In this document: positions 24,974 through 33,621 of the stretch, piece by piece
Numbering within the stretch: the stretch's first letter is position 1
Layout of the letters: every line of letters begins with the position of its first letter
DNA from: JAJTHJ01 sp046316025
GTDB taxonomy: Bacteria > Pseudomonadota > Gammaproteobacteria > Burkholderiales > Burkholderiaceae_F
DNA length: 37,270 bases
Direction: 5' to 3'
NCBI GenBank assembly: GCA_046316025.1
Contig: JBKCXU010000054.1
Coordinates: forward strand, 1-37,270
The notes under the pieces: model-generated
Told to the model about the DNA's origin: nothing
Database searches by the model: none
What the model saw: the letters and a program-made list of their open reading frames with translations, nothing else
Made by a program: the position numbers and the translations under genes

Positions 24974-25977
24974 CAAGCGCTGCGCGGGGTACGCGTGGCG
25001 CGCGCCGGCGGCGGGTGAGCCTGCTCGGCGCGCTCGTAGGCCTCGACGATGCGCGCCACCAGCGGATGCCGCACCACGTCGGCGGCGGTGAAGTAGGTGA
25101 GCGCGATGCCGCGCACGTCGGCGAGCACGTGCTGCGCCTCGATCAAGCCGCTGGCGGTGCCGCGCGGCAGATCGATCTGCGTCACGTCGCCGGTGACCAC
25201 CGCGCGCGAGCCGAAGCCGATTCGCGTCAGGAACATCTTCATCTGCTCGGGCGTGGTGTTCTGCGCTTCGTCGAGGATCACGAAGGCGTTGTTCAGCGTC
25301 CGCCCGCGCATGTAGGCCAGCGGCGCGATCTCGATCGTCTGCCGCTCCAGCAGCCGCTGCGTCTTCTCGAACCCCAGCAGGTCGAACAGCGCGTCGTACA
25401 GCGGGCGCAGGTACGGGTCGATCTTTTGCGCCAGGTCGCCGGGCAGAAAGCCAAGACGCTCGCCGGCTTCCACGGCGGGACGGGTCAGCACGATGCGCTG
25501 CACCGCGTCGCGCTCCAGGGCATCGACCGCGCAGGCGACGGCCAGATACGTCTTGCCGGTGCCGGCCGGGCCGATGCCGAAGCAAATGTCGTGCGCCAGG
25601 ATCGCTGCCAGGTAGTCGCGCTGGCGCGGCGTGCGCCCGTGCAGGTCGCGCCGGCGGGTGTGCAGCTCCGGTTGCGGCGCCGCTTCTTCCGCAACGGCCG
25701 CCGCCGGTTTGCGGCCCGCGCGCTCGACGAAATAGAGCTGAATGTCCTCGGTGGCCACCGGCTGCGTCGCCCGCGCCGCAAAGTGTTCGAGGGTCGCCAG
25801 CGCCTGCTGCGCCCGCTCGCGCGCCCCCGCGATGCGGAACTGCGCGCCGCGGCGGGCGATCTTCACGTCGAACTCGGTCTCGATCTGCCGCAGGTTCGCA
25901 TCCAGTGGGCCGGCGAGGTGGGCGAGCGCGGCGTTGTCGGCGTCGATGCGGAAGGTCAACTCCTTGGCGGTGCTCAT
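24973..25977 (-). CDS. ybeZ: PhoH-like ATPase (YbeZ)
   Basis: The 334-residue cytoplasmic P-loop ATPase, thought to work with YbeY in RNA processing, has a small N-terminal KH-like part (LRQIETEFDVKIARRGAQFR), a Walker A loop GPAGTGKT (residues 136-143), Walker B VILDEAQN and the sensor GDVTQIDLP. Its ATG overlaps the miaB stop by ATGA and its stop overlaps the ybeY start, so the three genes are translationally coupled. Frame open upstream of the ATG lies over miaB and is not used. Confidence 0.95.
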   Translation of the reverse strand: MSTAKELTFRIDADNAALAHLAGPLDANLRQIETEFDVKIARRGAQFRIAGARERAQQALATLEHFAARATQPVATEDIQLYFVERAGRKPAAAVAEEAAPQPELHTRRRDLHGRTPRQRDYLAAILAHDICFGIGPAGTGKTYLAVACAVDALERDAVQRIVLTRPAVEAGERLGFLPGDLAQKIDPYLRPLYDALFDLLGFEKTQRLLERQTIEIAPLAYMRGRTLNNAFVILDEAQNTTPEQMKMFLTRIGFGSRAVVTGDVTQIDLPRGTASGLIEAQHVLADVRGIALTYFTAADVVRHPLVARIVEAYERAEQAHPPPARATRTPRSA

Positions 25978-27317
25978 GCCGCCCCCGTCTCGCTCAGCAG
26001 CACCTCGCCGCGCAAGCTGTGTGGCAAGGCTTCGACGATGCGCACGTCGACCATCTGCCCGATCAACCGCGCCGGTGCGGCGAAGTTGACGATCCGGTTG
26101 TTTTCGGTGCGGCCCATCAGTTCGGCGGGGTTCTTCTTCGATGGGCCTTCGACCAGCACGCGCTGCGTGCTGCCCACCATCGCCGCGCTTGTCGCCGCCT
26201 GCTGCGCGTTCAGTTGCGCCTGCAAGCGTTGCAGCCGCGCGAGCTTGACCTCGTGCGGCGTGTCGTCGGCGAGATCGGCCGCCGGCGTGCCCGGCCGCTT
26301 GCTGTAGACGAAGCTGAAGCTGGCGTCGAAGTTCAGCTCCCGCACCAGCGCCAGCGTGCGCTCGAAGTCGTCTTCGGTCTCGCCGGGGAAGCCGACGATG
26401 AAGTCCGACGACAGCGACACCTCCGGCCGCGCCGCGCGCAGCCGCCGCACGATCGATTTGTATTCGAGCACCGTGTAGCCGCGCTTCATCGCCGCCAGCA
26501 CGCGGTCGCTTCCGGCCTGTACCGGCAGGTGCACATGGCCGGCGAGCTTGGGCAGCCGCGCATGGGTGTCGATCAGCCGCGGGGTGAACTCCTTGGGGTG
26601 CGAGGTCGTGTAGCGGATGCGCTCGAGGCCCGGCATCTCGTGCACGTAGTCGAGCAGCAGCGCGAAGTCGGCCGGCGCGCCGTCGTCTTCGCCGCGCCAG
26701 GCGTTGACGTTCTGGCCGAGCAGGGTGATCTCCTTGACGCCCTGGGACGCGAGGTCGGCCACTTCGGTCAACACATCGGCGAGCGGGCGCGACACCTCTT
26801 CGCCGCGCGTGTACGGCACCACGCAAAACGAGCAGTACTTGGAGCAGCCTTCCATGATCGAGACGAAGGCACTCGCGCCCTCCACCCGCGGCGGCGGCAG
26901 CGCGTCGAACTTTTCGATTTCCGGGAAGGAGATGTCCACCTGTGCGCGGCCGGTCGCGCGCCGCTGCGCGATCAGCGCCGGCAGCCGGTGCAGCGTCTGC
27001 GGGCCGAACACCACGTCCACGAACGGCGCGCGCGCGACGATCGCCGCGCCCTCCTGGCTCGCCACGCAGCCGCCCACACCGATCATCAGATCGGGCTTGG
27101 CGCGCTTGAGGTGCTTGACGCGGCCCAGGTCGGAAAACACCTTCTCCTGCGCCTTTTCGCGCACCGAGCAGGTGTTGAACAGGATCACGTCGGCCTGCGC
27201 CGGATCGTCGGTGGGGACGAAGCCGTCGGCGGCGTTGAGCACGTCGGCCATCTTGGCCGAGTCGTACTCGTTCATCTGGCAGCCGAAAGTGCGGATGTAG
27301 AGCTTTTTCGCGGTCAC
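25974..27317 (-). CDS. miaB: tRNA-2-methylthio-N6-dimethylallyladenosine synthase
   Basis: The 447-residue radical SAM enzyme methylthiolates i6A37 of tRNAs. The N-terminal UPF0004 domain carries the auxiliary cluster cysteines C13 (FGCQMNEYDS), C50 (NTCSVREKA) and C84 (GGCVASQEG); the radical SAM cluster is C158, C162 and C165 (MEGCSKYCSFCVVPYTRG); a TRAM domain ends the protein. The start is GTG. On the minus strand a -10-like TACAAT (27350-27355) lies about 33 nt before it, without a good -35. It heads the operon with phoH and ybeY. Confidence 0.97.
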   Translation of the reverse strand: MTAKKLYIRTFGCQMNEYDSAKMADVLNAADGFVPTDDPAQADVILFNTCSVREKAQEKVFSDLGRVKHLKRAKPDLMIGVGGCVASQEGAAIVARAPFVDVVFGPQTLHRLPALIAQRRATGRAQVDISFPEIEKFDALPPPRVEGASAFVSIMEGCSKYCSFCVVPYTRGEEVSRPLADVLTEVADLASQGVKEITLLGQNVNAWRGEDDGAPADFALLLDYVHEMPGLERIRYTTSHPKEFTPRLIDTHARLPKLAGHVHLPVQAGSDRVLAAMKRGYTVLEYKSIVRRLRAARPEVSLSSDFIVGFPGETEDDFERTLALVRELNFDASFSFVYSKRPGTPAADLADDTPHEVKLARLQRLQAQLNAQQAATSAAMVGSTQRVLVEGPSKKNPAELMGRTENNRIVNFAAPARLIGQMVDVRIVEALPHSLRGEVLLSETGAA

Positions 27318-27373
27318 GGTTTAGATCCGGCGGCGAAGGACGGGCGCAGATTGTAGTGCCGCGCCCGGCAGAG

Positions 27374-27664
27374 CTACGGCGCGGCGATGCGGATGACGCG
27401 GATTTGTCCCTGCCCGTCCAGTTCGTAGGTCACGCGCGTACCCGGCGCGACCATGTTGGGGGTGACGGTGAGTTTGTTTGCGTTGACGATCCTGGCACCC
27501 GGCGCGGCATACAGGCGCTTGCCGCTGACTTCCACCAGCGGCCACTGGATCACGGTGAGATTGCCGCGCCGCTCGCGCCGCTCGGCTTCCTGCGCGGCGA
27601 TGGCCAGGGGCCAGAGTACGAGCGCGGCGATGGCGCTTCGGCGCACAGGGAGGGGCTTGCGCAT
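27374..27664 (-). CDS. Small secreted protein, unknown function
   Basis: The 96-residue precursor has a signal peptide (MRKPLPVRRSAIAALVLWPL, cut near AIAAQ) and a mature part of about 73 residues rich in beta-prone stretches (GNLTVIQWPLVEVSGKRLYA; GTRVTYELDGQGQIRVIRIA). I recognise no family. The frame is open upstream, but those codons lie in the tRNA gene, so the Met after it is the start; it comes only 10 nt after the tRNA CCA end and has no ribosome site. It may thus be expressed from the tRNA promoter. Confidence 0.7.
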   Translation of the reverse strand: MRKPLPVRRSAIAALVLWPLAIAAQEAERRERRGNLTVIQWPLVEVSGKRLYAAPGARIVNANKLTVTPNMVAPGTRVTYELDGQGQIRVIRIAAP

Positions 27665-27673
27665 GCGGGAAAG

Positions 27674-27750
27674 TGGTGGCGGATCAGGGACTCGAACCCC
27701 GGACACAAGGATTATGATTCCTCTGCTCTAACCAGCTGAGCTAATCCGCC
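27674..27750 (-). tRNA. tRNA-Met (CAT), elongator
   Basis: The minus strand folds as a full cloverleaf: acceptor GGCGGAT/ATCCGCC, D-arm GCTC/GAGC, anticodon stem GAGGA/TCCTT with loop ATCATAA, T-arm CGGGG/CCCTG with TTCGAGT, discriminator A and an encoded CCA. The anticodon is CAT. Elongator Met is preferred over the lysidine-modified tRNA-Ile2, because positions 4 and 5 are G-G rather than the C-C that I recall as identity marks for TilS, and it is no initiator since the first pair is G-C. Confidence 0.92.
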
Positions 27751-27824
27751 ATGCAGGTGCGGGCTCGAATTCGACGGGCCCACCAGCAAAGGGCGCGAAT
27801 TATGGGCGCGCCGAGCCGCTGCGG

Positions 27825-29336
27825 TCAAATCGGCGCCGCGGCAAACTCGACCCGCACCAGCGTGCCCGGTGCTGCAACGTCGGTGGCTGCCGGGTGGTTC
27901 TCGATGCTCAGGCGCGCGCCGTGGCGAGTGGCAATCTCGCGCACGATCGCCAAGCCCAGGCCGCTGCCGTCGGCGTCGGTGCCGAGCACGCGGTAAAACG
28001 GCTCGAGCACGAGGTGCCGTTCCGCTTCCGGGATGCCGGGGCCGTTGTCCTCGACCTCTGCGAGCACACGTTCGGCCTCGGCGCGTACGCGCACGGTGAC
28101 GCGGCCGCCGGCGGGCGTATAGCGCAGGGCGTTGTCGGCAAGGTTGCTCAGCAGTTCGCGCAGCAGCAATGGATGCCCGACCACGATCGCCGGCGCGCCC
28201 GGCGTCTCCACCCCAAAGTCCAGACCGCGGGCCAAGGCCTGCGGCACCAGGTCGCCCACCAAATCGCGCGCCAGTGCGGTCAGGTCGACGGTCACGAATG
28301 CCGTGTTCTCCGCGGCCTGGTGCTCGGCGCGCGCCAGCGCCAGCAACTGGTCGATCAGGTGCGCGCTGCGGCCGGCGGCGGCGGCGATCTGGCGCAGGCT
28401 GCGCTTGAGTTCCAGCGGGTCGGTCTGGCGCTGCGCCAGCTCGGCCTGCGTGCGCAGGCCGGCCAGCGGCGTCTTCATCTGGTGCGCGGCGTGGGCGAGA
28501 AAGCCCTTCTGTGTGGCGAGGTTTTCGTTCAGGCGGTGCAGCAGTTCGTTAAACGCATCGACCAGCGGGCCGAGCTCTTCCGGTGCCGCCCGCCGGTCGA
28601 CCGGCGACAGGTCGTCGGGCCGCCGTGCGCGCACGCGCGCCAGCAGCAAGGTGAGCGGCGCCAGCCCGCGCGACAGGCCGAACCACACCAGCGCCACCGC
28701 CAGCGGCAGCACCACGAACTGCGGCACGATCACGCTGCGCATGATGTCGTTGGTCAGTTGCTCGCGCCGGGTAGTGCGCTCGGCCACCTGCACGAGGATC
28801 GGCTGCGCGCCGGAGCGGTCGGTCAGTCGCACCCAGAGTGCCGCCACCCGCATCGGCGTGCCGCGCACATCGGCATCGCGCATGCGCACCTGGCCGATGG
28901 CGGTCGGCTCCTCCTCCGGCGGCAGCGGCAGGTCGGGCTCGCCGGCGATCAATTCGCCGCGCAGGCCGAGCACCATGAAGCGCGGCTCGTCCAGCGCGTC
29001 GGTGCCGACCAGGTCGGCCACCGGCAGGGGCGGCGTCAGTTGCGCCTGCCCGCGCTGCTCGCGCACCTGCTGCGCGAGGAGCAAGGCGCTGCGTTCGAGT
29101 TGGCGGTCGAACGGCGCGTTGGCGATGTTCTGCGCCACGAGATAGGTGATGGTGATGGTGATCGGCCACAGCAGCAGCAGCGGCGCCAGCATCCAGTCGA
29201 GGATCTCGCCAAAGAGCGAGCGCGTCTCGTGCGGCAGCCGCAGCGGGTTGCGCGAGGCGGGCAGGGCGGCGGCCGGCGGCAGTGCCGGCGCAACGCGGGG
29301 TGCGGGGCGGGACTCGTCGGGCATCGGGCCGCTCAC
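27825..29336 (-). CDS. Two-component sensor histidine kinase (TctE/QseC type)
   Basis: The 503-residue inner-membrane kinase has TM helices at about 47-68 and 201-220 around a periplasmic sensor of about 130 residues, a short HAMP-like linker, a HisKA domain with the phospho-acceptor H285 (AHAAHQMKTPLAGL), and an HATPase_c domain with N402 (LADNALRYTP), DNGPGIP and the GSGLGLAI lid. The H-box HQMKTPL is the form of TctE-like kinases for tricarboxylate sensing. It overlaps the response regulator stop by ATGA. The signal is not deducible. Confidence 0.94.
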   Translation of the reverse strand: MSGPMPDESRPAPRVAPALPPAAALPASRNPLRLPHETRSLFGEILDWMLAPLLLLWPITITITYLVAQNIANAPFDRQLERSALLLAQQVREQRGQAQLTPPLPVADLVGTDALDEPRFMVLGLRGELIAGEPDLPLPPEEEPTAIGQVRMRDADVRGTPMRVAALWVRLTDRSGAQPILVQVAERTTRREQLTNDIMRSVIVPQFVVLPLAVALVWFGLSRGLAPLTLLLARVRARRPDDLSPVDRRAAPEELGPLVDAFNELLHRLNENLATQKGFLAHAAHQMKTPLAGLRTQAELAQRQTDPLELKRSLRQIAAAAGRSAHLIDQLLALARAEHQAAENTAFVTVDLTALARDLVGDLVPQALARGLDFGVETPGAPAIVVGHPLLLRELLSNLADNALRYTPAGGRVTVRVRAEAERVLAEVEDNGPGIPEAERHLVLEPFYRVLGTDADGSGLGLAIVREIATRHGARLSIENHPAATDVAAPGTLVRVEFAAAPI

Positions 29337-30010
29337 GCGCCGTCGGGCAGGCGCTCCAGGCAGTAACCCAAGCCGCGCACGGTGGCGATGCGCACACCGC
29401 CCGGCTCCAGCTTGCGGCGCAGGCGGTGTACGTAGACCTCGATGGCGTTGTTGCTCACCTCCTCACCCCATTCGCACAGGTGATCGACCAGTTGCTCCTT
29501 GCTGACCAGCCGCCCAGCGCGTTGCAACAGGATCTCGAGCAGTCCGATCTCGCGCGCGGACAAGTCGAGCGGCGTCTGCTCGATGGCGGCGATGCGCCCG
29601 GCGCGATCCAGGGTCAGCGGGCCGTGGCGCAGCAGGTTCTGCGGGCTGCCGGCGGCGCGGCGCGTCAACGCGCGCACACGCGCCTCGAGCTCGGACAAGG
29701 CGAAAGGCTTGACCATGTAGTCGTCGGCACCCAGGTCCAACCCGCGCACACGCTGCTCGACGCTGTCGGCGGCCGTGAGAATCAGCACCGGCAGCGCCGA
29801 GCCGCGACCGCGCAGCCGGCGCAGCACGTCCAGCCCGGCCAGCCGCGGCATGCCGAGGTCGAGGATCAGCAGGTCGTAGCCCTGGGCCGTCAGCGCGCTG
29901 TCGGCCGACTCGCCGTCGGCCACCGTGTCCACGGCATAGCCGGCCGAGCGCAGCGAGCGCGACAGCCCGTCGGCCAGCACGGGATCGTCTTCGGCGATCA
30001 GGATGCGCAC
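29333..30010 (-). CDS. OmpR/PhoB-family response regulator (TctD/QseB type)
   Basis: The 225-residue regulator has a receiver domain with the acidic pair near E7-D9, phospho-acceptor D51 (LLILDLGMP), T79 and K101 (MVKPF), and a winged-helix DNA-binding domain (LSAREIGLLEILLQRAGRLV; NAIEVYVHRLRRKL). Its gene precedes and overlaps the kinase gene. It is divergent from recA, the ATGs being about 158 bp apart; no regulator site is evident in that gap apart from the LexA boxes. Confidence 0.95.
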   Translation of the reverse strand: MRILIAEDDPVLADGLSRSLRSAGYAVDTVADGESADSALTAQGYDLLILDLGMPRLAGLDVLRRLRGRGSALPVLILTAADSVEQRVRGLDLGADDYMVKPFALSELEARVRALTRRAAGSPQNLLRHGPLTLDRAGRIAAIEQTPLDLSAREIGLLEILLQRAGRLVSKEQLVDHLCEWGEEVSNNAIEVYVHRLRRKLEPGGVRIATVRGLGYCLERLPDGA

Positions 30011-30091
30011 CGGGTATCCTTGTTCCGCGGCCGTGGGTCTTCACGCCGCCCGTTCTCCCTGTAGATCAGTCTACGCGCGCAGCGGCGCCAC

Positions 30092-30120
30092 TTGACGCCG
30101 ATACTGAACATGCATACAGT
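30092..30120 (+). promoter_or_regulatory. recA promoter
   Basis: TTGACG (30092-30097) and TACAGT (30115-30120), 17 bp apart, match sigma-70 consensus at 5/6 and 4/6. The first LexA box lies over the spacer and -10, as in E. coli recA. Confidence 0.7.
30104..30119. promoter_or_regulatory. LexA (SOS) box 1 at recA
   Basis: CTGAACATGCATACAG keeps the CTG-N10-CAG ends of the beta/gamma-proteobacterial SOS box and the ACAG half fully. Binding by LexA is inferred from the match and the place over the promoter. Confidence 0.75.
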
Positions 30121-30125
30121 ATGTA

Positions 30126-30141
30126 CTGTAATTTTGTTCAG
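30126..30141. promoter_or_regulatory. LexA (SOS) box 2 at recA
   Basis: CTGTAATTTTGTTCAG has a full CTGT half and a CAG end. Its centre is 22 bp from that of box 1, two helical turns, so both would face the same side. An overlapping palindrome ACAGTATGTACTGT (30116-30129) joins the boxes. Confidence 0.6.
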
Positions 30142-30168
30142 TAACCACTGGCTGAGAGGAGAACGACG

Positions 30169-31215
30169 ATGGACGACGGAAGGAGCGTTTTGGTGACCGA
30201 CAACAAAGAGCGGCAAAAGGCACTGGCGGCGGCGCTGTCGCAGATCGAAAAGCAATTCGGCAAGGGCTCGATCATGCGGCTGGCCGAAGGCCAGGTGGTG
30301 GAGGACATCCAGGTTGTCTCCACCGGCTCGCTCGGCCTCGACATTGCGCTCGGGGTTGGCGGCCTGCCTAGAGGCCGGGTGGTCGAAATCTACGGGCCGG
30401 AGTCCTCCGGCAAGACCACGCTGACGCTGCAAGTGATCGCCGAGATGCAAGAGATCGGCGGCACCTGCGCCTTCATCGATGCCGAGCATGCCCTCGACGC
30501 GCAGTACGCGCAAAAGCTCGGCGTCGATCTCACCGAACTGCTGATTTCACAGCCCGACACCGGCGAGCAGGCGCTGGAGATTGCCGACGCGCTGGTGCGC
30601 TCGGGCAGTGTGGATCTGATCGTGATCGACTCCGTGGCCGCGCTCACCCCCAAGGCCGAAATCGAAGGCGAGATGGGCGATTCCCTCCCCGGCCTGCAAG
30701 CGCGCCTGATGAGCCAGGCGCTGCGCAAACTCACGGCGACCATCAAGCGCACCAACTGCCTCGTCATCTTCATCAACCAGATCCGGATGAAGATCGGCGT
30801 GATGTTCGGCAATCCCGAGACCACCACCGGCGGCAATGCGCTCAAGTTCTACGCGTCGGTGCGCTTGGACATCCGCCGTACCGGCAGCATCAAAAAGGGC
30901 GAAGAAGTGATCGGCTCCGAAACGCGCGTCAAAGTCGTCAAGAACAAGGTCGCGCCGCCCTTCAAGCAGGCCGAGTTCGACATCCTCTACGGCGAAGGCA
31001 TCTCGCGCGAGGGCGAGGTCGTCGATCTGGGCGCGGCGCACAACATCGTCGAAAAATCCGGCGCCTGGTACGCCTACAACGGCGAGCGCATCGGCCAGGG
31101 CAAGGACAACGCGCGCGAGTTCCTGCGCGAGCACCCGGAGATGGCGCTCGAAATCGAAAACAAGATTCGCGAGCAACTCGGCGTGACGCAGCGCGCCGCG
31201 CCGCTGGCCTCGTAA
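30169..31215 (+). CDS. recA: Recombinase A
   Basis: The 348-residue DNA strand-exchange ATPase and SOS co-protease has Walker A GPESSGKT (76-83), the LDIALGVGGLPRGR block, LIVIDSVAALTPKAEIEGEM, the L2 loop region INQIRMKIGVMFGNPETTTG and a full C-terminal domain. AGAGGAG 8 nt upstream sets the ATG; another in-frame GTG at codon 7 is less likely. The promoter carries two LexA boxes, and recX follows after 6 bp. Confidence 0.98.
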   Translation: MDDGRSVLVTDNKERQKALAAALSQIEKQFGKGSIMRLAEGQVVEDIQVVSTGSLGLDIALGVGGLPRGRVVEIYGPESSGKTTLTLQVIAEMQEIGGTCAFIDAEHALDAQYAQKLGVDLTELLISQPDTGEQALEIADALVRSGSVDLIVIDSVAALTPKAEIEGEMGDSLPGLQARLMSQALRKLTATIKRTNCLVIFINQIRMKIGVMFGNPETTTGGNALKFYASVRLDIRRTGSIKKGEEVIGSETRVKVVKNKVAPPFKQAEFDILYGEGISREGEVVDLGAAHNIVEKSGAWYAYNGERIGQGKDNAREFLREHPEMALEIENKIREQLGVTQRAAPLAS

Positions 31216-31221
31216 GCGGCC

Positions 31222-31671
31222 TTGAGCGCGCGCCGGAGTCCTTCCCTGCTGGCGCGGGCACTGGCGTTGCAGGCTCGGCGCGAACACAGCCGCGCCGAGT
31301 TGGCGCAGCGGCTGGCGCCGCATGCGAAAGACCCGGACGAAGTTGAGCGCACGCTCGATGCGCTCGCCAGCAAGGGGCTGCTTTCGGAGGCCCGCTTCGT
31401 TGAGGCACTCGTGCACCGGCGCAGCGGGCGCTTCGGCTCCGCTCGCATCCGCCACGAGCTAAAGGACAAAGGCATCGCGGGCGACCTGCTGCGATCGGCG
31501 ACCGCCGCGCTCGCCGGCAGCGAGCTCGACCGCGCACGGGCGGTGTGGCGCAAGAAGTTCGGCAGTGCGCCCGCCAGCGCCGCCGAGCGAGCCCGGCAAA
31601 TGCGCTTTCTCGCGGGTCGCGGCTTTGCCGCCGAGGTGGTGCGTAAGGTGGTCGGCGGAGACGACGAGTAG
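31222..31671 (+). CDS. recX: RecA regulatory protein RecX
   Basis: The 149-residue helical protein inhibits RecA filament growth. It is made of RecX three-helix repeats (RREHSRAELAQRL; VERTLDALASKGLLSEARFV; GSARIRHELKDKGIAGDLL). No ATG or GTG fits the N-terminus, so a TTG start 6 bp after the recA stop is taken; no ribosome site is visible, consistent with coupling to recA translation at a low level. A terminator follows about 90 bp downstream. Confidence 0.93.
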   Translation: MSARRSPSLLARALALQARREHSRAELAQRLAPHAKDPDEVERTLDALASKGLLSEARFVEALVHRRSGRFGSARIRHELKDKGIAGDLLRSATAALAGSELDRARAVWRKKFGSAPASAAERARQMRFLAGRGFAAEVVRKVVGGDDE

Positions 31672-31758
31672 GCGCAGGCGTCGTTCACGCTTGCACGGCA
31701 TCGACTCCGCGGGTCGGCGCGCCGTCGTGCAGCGCCCGCGGTGATAACATCCTTGCGT

Positions 31759-31787
31759 GCCGGGCGAGCCTCCGCCCGGCGTTTTTT
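31759..31787 (+). terminator. Intrinsic terminator of the recA-recX unit
   Basis: An 8-bp stem GCCGGGCG / CGCCCGGC around a 6-nt loop is followed by G and six T. It separates recX from the DUF2889 gene. Confidence 0.85.
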
Positions 31788-31812
31788 CGCCCGCTGCGGG
31801 TAGCCGCTTTCG

Positions 31813-32406
31813 ATGTCCACGCCCACGCCGCGCCGCCACGTCCACACCCGCTCGATTCGCGTGGACGCTTACGCGCGCGACGATGGCTTCTGGGATCTGG
31901 AGGCGCTCTTGGTAGACACCAAGACGCGCGATTTTCCCCTCGCTGCCGGTTTGCGCAAGGCGGGCGATCCGGTGCACGAGATGCGGTTGCGCATCACCAT
32001 CGACACGCACCTGACCATCGTCGATGCGGCGGCCGAGTCGCCCTGGGTGCCTTATCCCGGCTACTGCGACGCGATCGGCCCGGACTACCGCAAGCTCATC
32101 GGGCTGAACCTCAACCAGGACTTTCGCCGCCACGTGCGCGAGCGGCTGGGCGGCGTGCGCGGCTGCACGCACCTGACCGAGCTTGCCACCGTGCTGCCCA
32201 CCGCCGCCATCCAGGGGTTTGCCGGCGAGGTCTTCAAGACGCGCGATCAGTCGCAGGGCGGGGAAGCGGGCGGCCCGGCCGCGCAAGAGAAAAAGCCTTT
32301 CCAGCTTGATCGCTGCCACGCGCTGCGCACCGACGGGCCGGCGGTTGCGCGCTTTTACCCGCGGTGGCACGGCTCGGCGCCGGCCGACACCCGCACTCCG
32401 GAGTGA
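31813..32406 (+). CDS. DUF2889 domain protein
   Basis: The 197-residue protein matches the DUF2889 family, present between recX and sucC in many betaproteobacteria, by RRHVHTRSIRVDAYARDDGF, HEMRLRITIDTHLTIVDA and GCTHLTEL. No TM or signal is seen; the Cys70s-region PYPGYCD and GCTH Cys-His pair hint at a bound metal but this is not proven. Function is unknown. It ends 6 bp before sucC and may be read with it. Confidence 0.9.
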   Translation: MSTPTPRRHVHTRSIRVDAYARDDGFWDLEALLVDTKTRDFPLAAGLRKAGDPVHEMRLRITIDTHLTIVDAAAESPWVPYPGYCDAIGPDYRKLIGLNLNQDFRRHVRERLGGVRGCTHLTELATVLPTAAIQGFAGEVFKTRDQSQGGEAGGPAAQEKKPFQLDRCHALRTDGPAVARFYPRWHGSAPADTRTPE

Positions 32407-32412
32407 GTCCCG

Positions 32413-33579
32413 ATGAAGATCCACGAGTACCAAGGTAAGGACATCCTGCGCAAGTACGGCGTGCCGGTACCGCGCGGCATCCCTTGCTTCTCCGTCGATG
32501 AAGCGCTCGCCGCCGCGCGCGAGCTGGGTGGCCCGGTGTGGGTCGTCAAGGCCCAGATCCATGCCGGCGGGCGCGGCAAAGGCGGCGGTGTGAAGCTCGC
32601 CCGCTCGCACGACGACGTGCGCACGCATGCCGGCAACATCCTCGGCATGCAACTGGTCACGCACCAGACCGGCCCCGCCGGGCAAAAGGTCCGGCGGCTG
32701 CTGATCGAAGAGGGCGCCGATATCAAGAAAGAGCTCTACGTCGGCATCGTCGTGGACCGCGGTACCCAGCGCGTGTGCGTGATGGCGTCCAGCGAAGGCG
32801 GCATGGACATCGAGGAAGTCGCCGCGCACACGCCGGAAAAGATCCACAAGGTGTTCGTCGACCCCGCGCGCGGCCTGACCGACGCCGAAGCCGACGATCT
32901 GGCCGTCAAGATCGGCGTGCCGGCAGCCTCGGTGCCGCTCGCGCGTGCCGCGCTGCAAGGGCTGTACAAGTCGTTCTGGGAAACCGATGCCTCGCTCGCC
33001 GAGATCAACCCGCTGATTCTGACCGGCGACGGTCGCGTGGTAGCGCTCGACGCGAAGATGAACTTCGACTCCAACGCGCTTTATCGCCACCCGGAGATCG
33101 TGGCGCTGCGCGACCTGGATGAAGAAGACCCCGCTGAGGTCGAGGCAAGCAAGTTCGATCTGTCTTACATCCAGCTGGATGGCAACATTGGCTGCCTCGT
33201 CAACGGCGCGGGGCTGGCGATGGCGACGATGGACACGATCAAGCTCTTCGGCGGCGAGCCGGCCAACTTTCTCGATGTGGGCGGCGGCGCCACCACCGAG
33301 AAAGTGACCGAAGCCTTCAAGATCATGCTGCGCAGCCCCAAGCTCGCGGCGATCCTGGTCAACATCTTTGGCGGCATCATGCGTTGCGACACCATTGCCG
33401 AGGGCCTGATCGCCGCCTCGCGCGCGGTGAGCCTGAAAGTGCCGCTGGTGGTGCGGATGAAAGGCACCAACGAAGACCTGGGCAAGAAGATTCTGGCCGA
33501 TTCCGGCTTGCCGATCATCGCCGCCAACACGATGGCCGAAGCGGCGCAGCGCGTGGTGGCGGCGGCGCGCGCGCAGTGA
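32413..33579 (+). CDS. sucC: Succinyl-CoA synthetase beta subunit (ADP-forming)
   Basis: The 388-residue subunit of the TCA-cycle enzyme that makes ATP from succinyl-CoA has the ATP-grasp start MKIHEYQGKDILRKYGVPVP, the AQIHAGGRGKGGGVKLARS nucleotide loop, NFLDVGGGAT and the INPLILTGDGRVVALDAK metal-binding block. Length is that of the family. sucD follows 42 bp downstream with a ribosome site AACGAGAC. Confidence 0.97.
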   Translation: MKIHEYQGKDILRKYGVPVPRGIPCFSVDEALAAARELGGPVWVVKAQIHAGGRGKGGGVKLARSHDDVRTHAGNILGMQLVTHQTGPAGQKVRRLLIEEGADIKKELYVGIVVDRGTQRVCVMASSEGGMDIEEVAAHTPEKIHKVFVDPARGLTDAEADDLAVKIGVPAASVPLARAALQGLYKSFWETDASLAEINPLILTGDGRVVALDAKMNFDSNALYRHPEIVALRDLDEEDPAEVEASKFDLSYIQLDGNIGCLVNGAGLAMATMDTIKLFGGEPANFLDVGGGATTEKVTEAFKIMLRSPKLAAILVNIFGGIMRCDTIAEGLIAASRAVSLKVPLVVRMKGTNEDLGKKILADSGLPIIAANTMAEAAQRVVAAARAQ

Positions 33580-33621
33580 CTGCGACTGCGGCGCAGACCC
33601 GGGCATAACAACGAGACACCC

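Noticed and set aside
25905..27356. Plus-strand frame of 483 codons
   Set aside because: Antisense to miaB, whose radical SAM cysteines prove the minus frame.
27665..27706. Extension of the small secreted protein into the tRNA
   Set aside because: The extra residues are a translation of the tRNA gene and would spoil the signal peptide.
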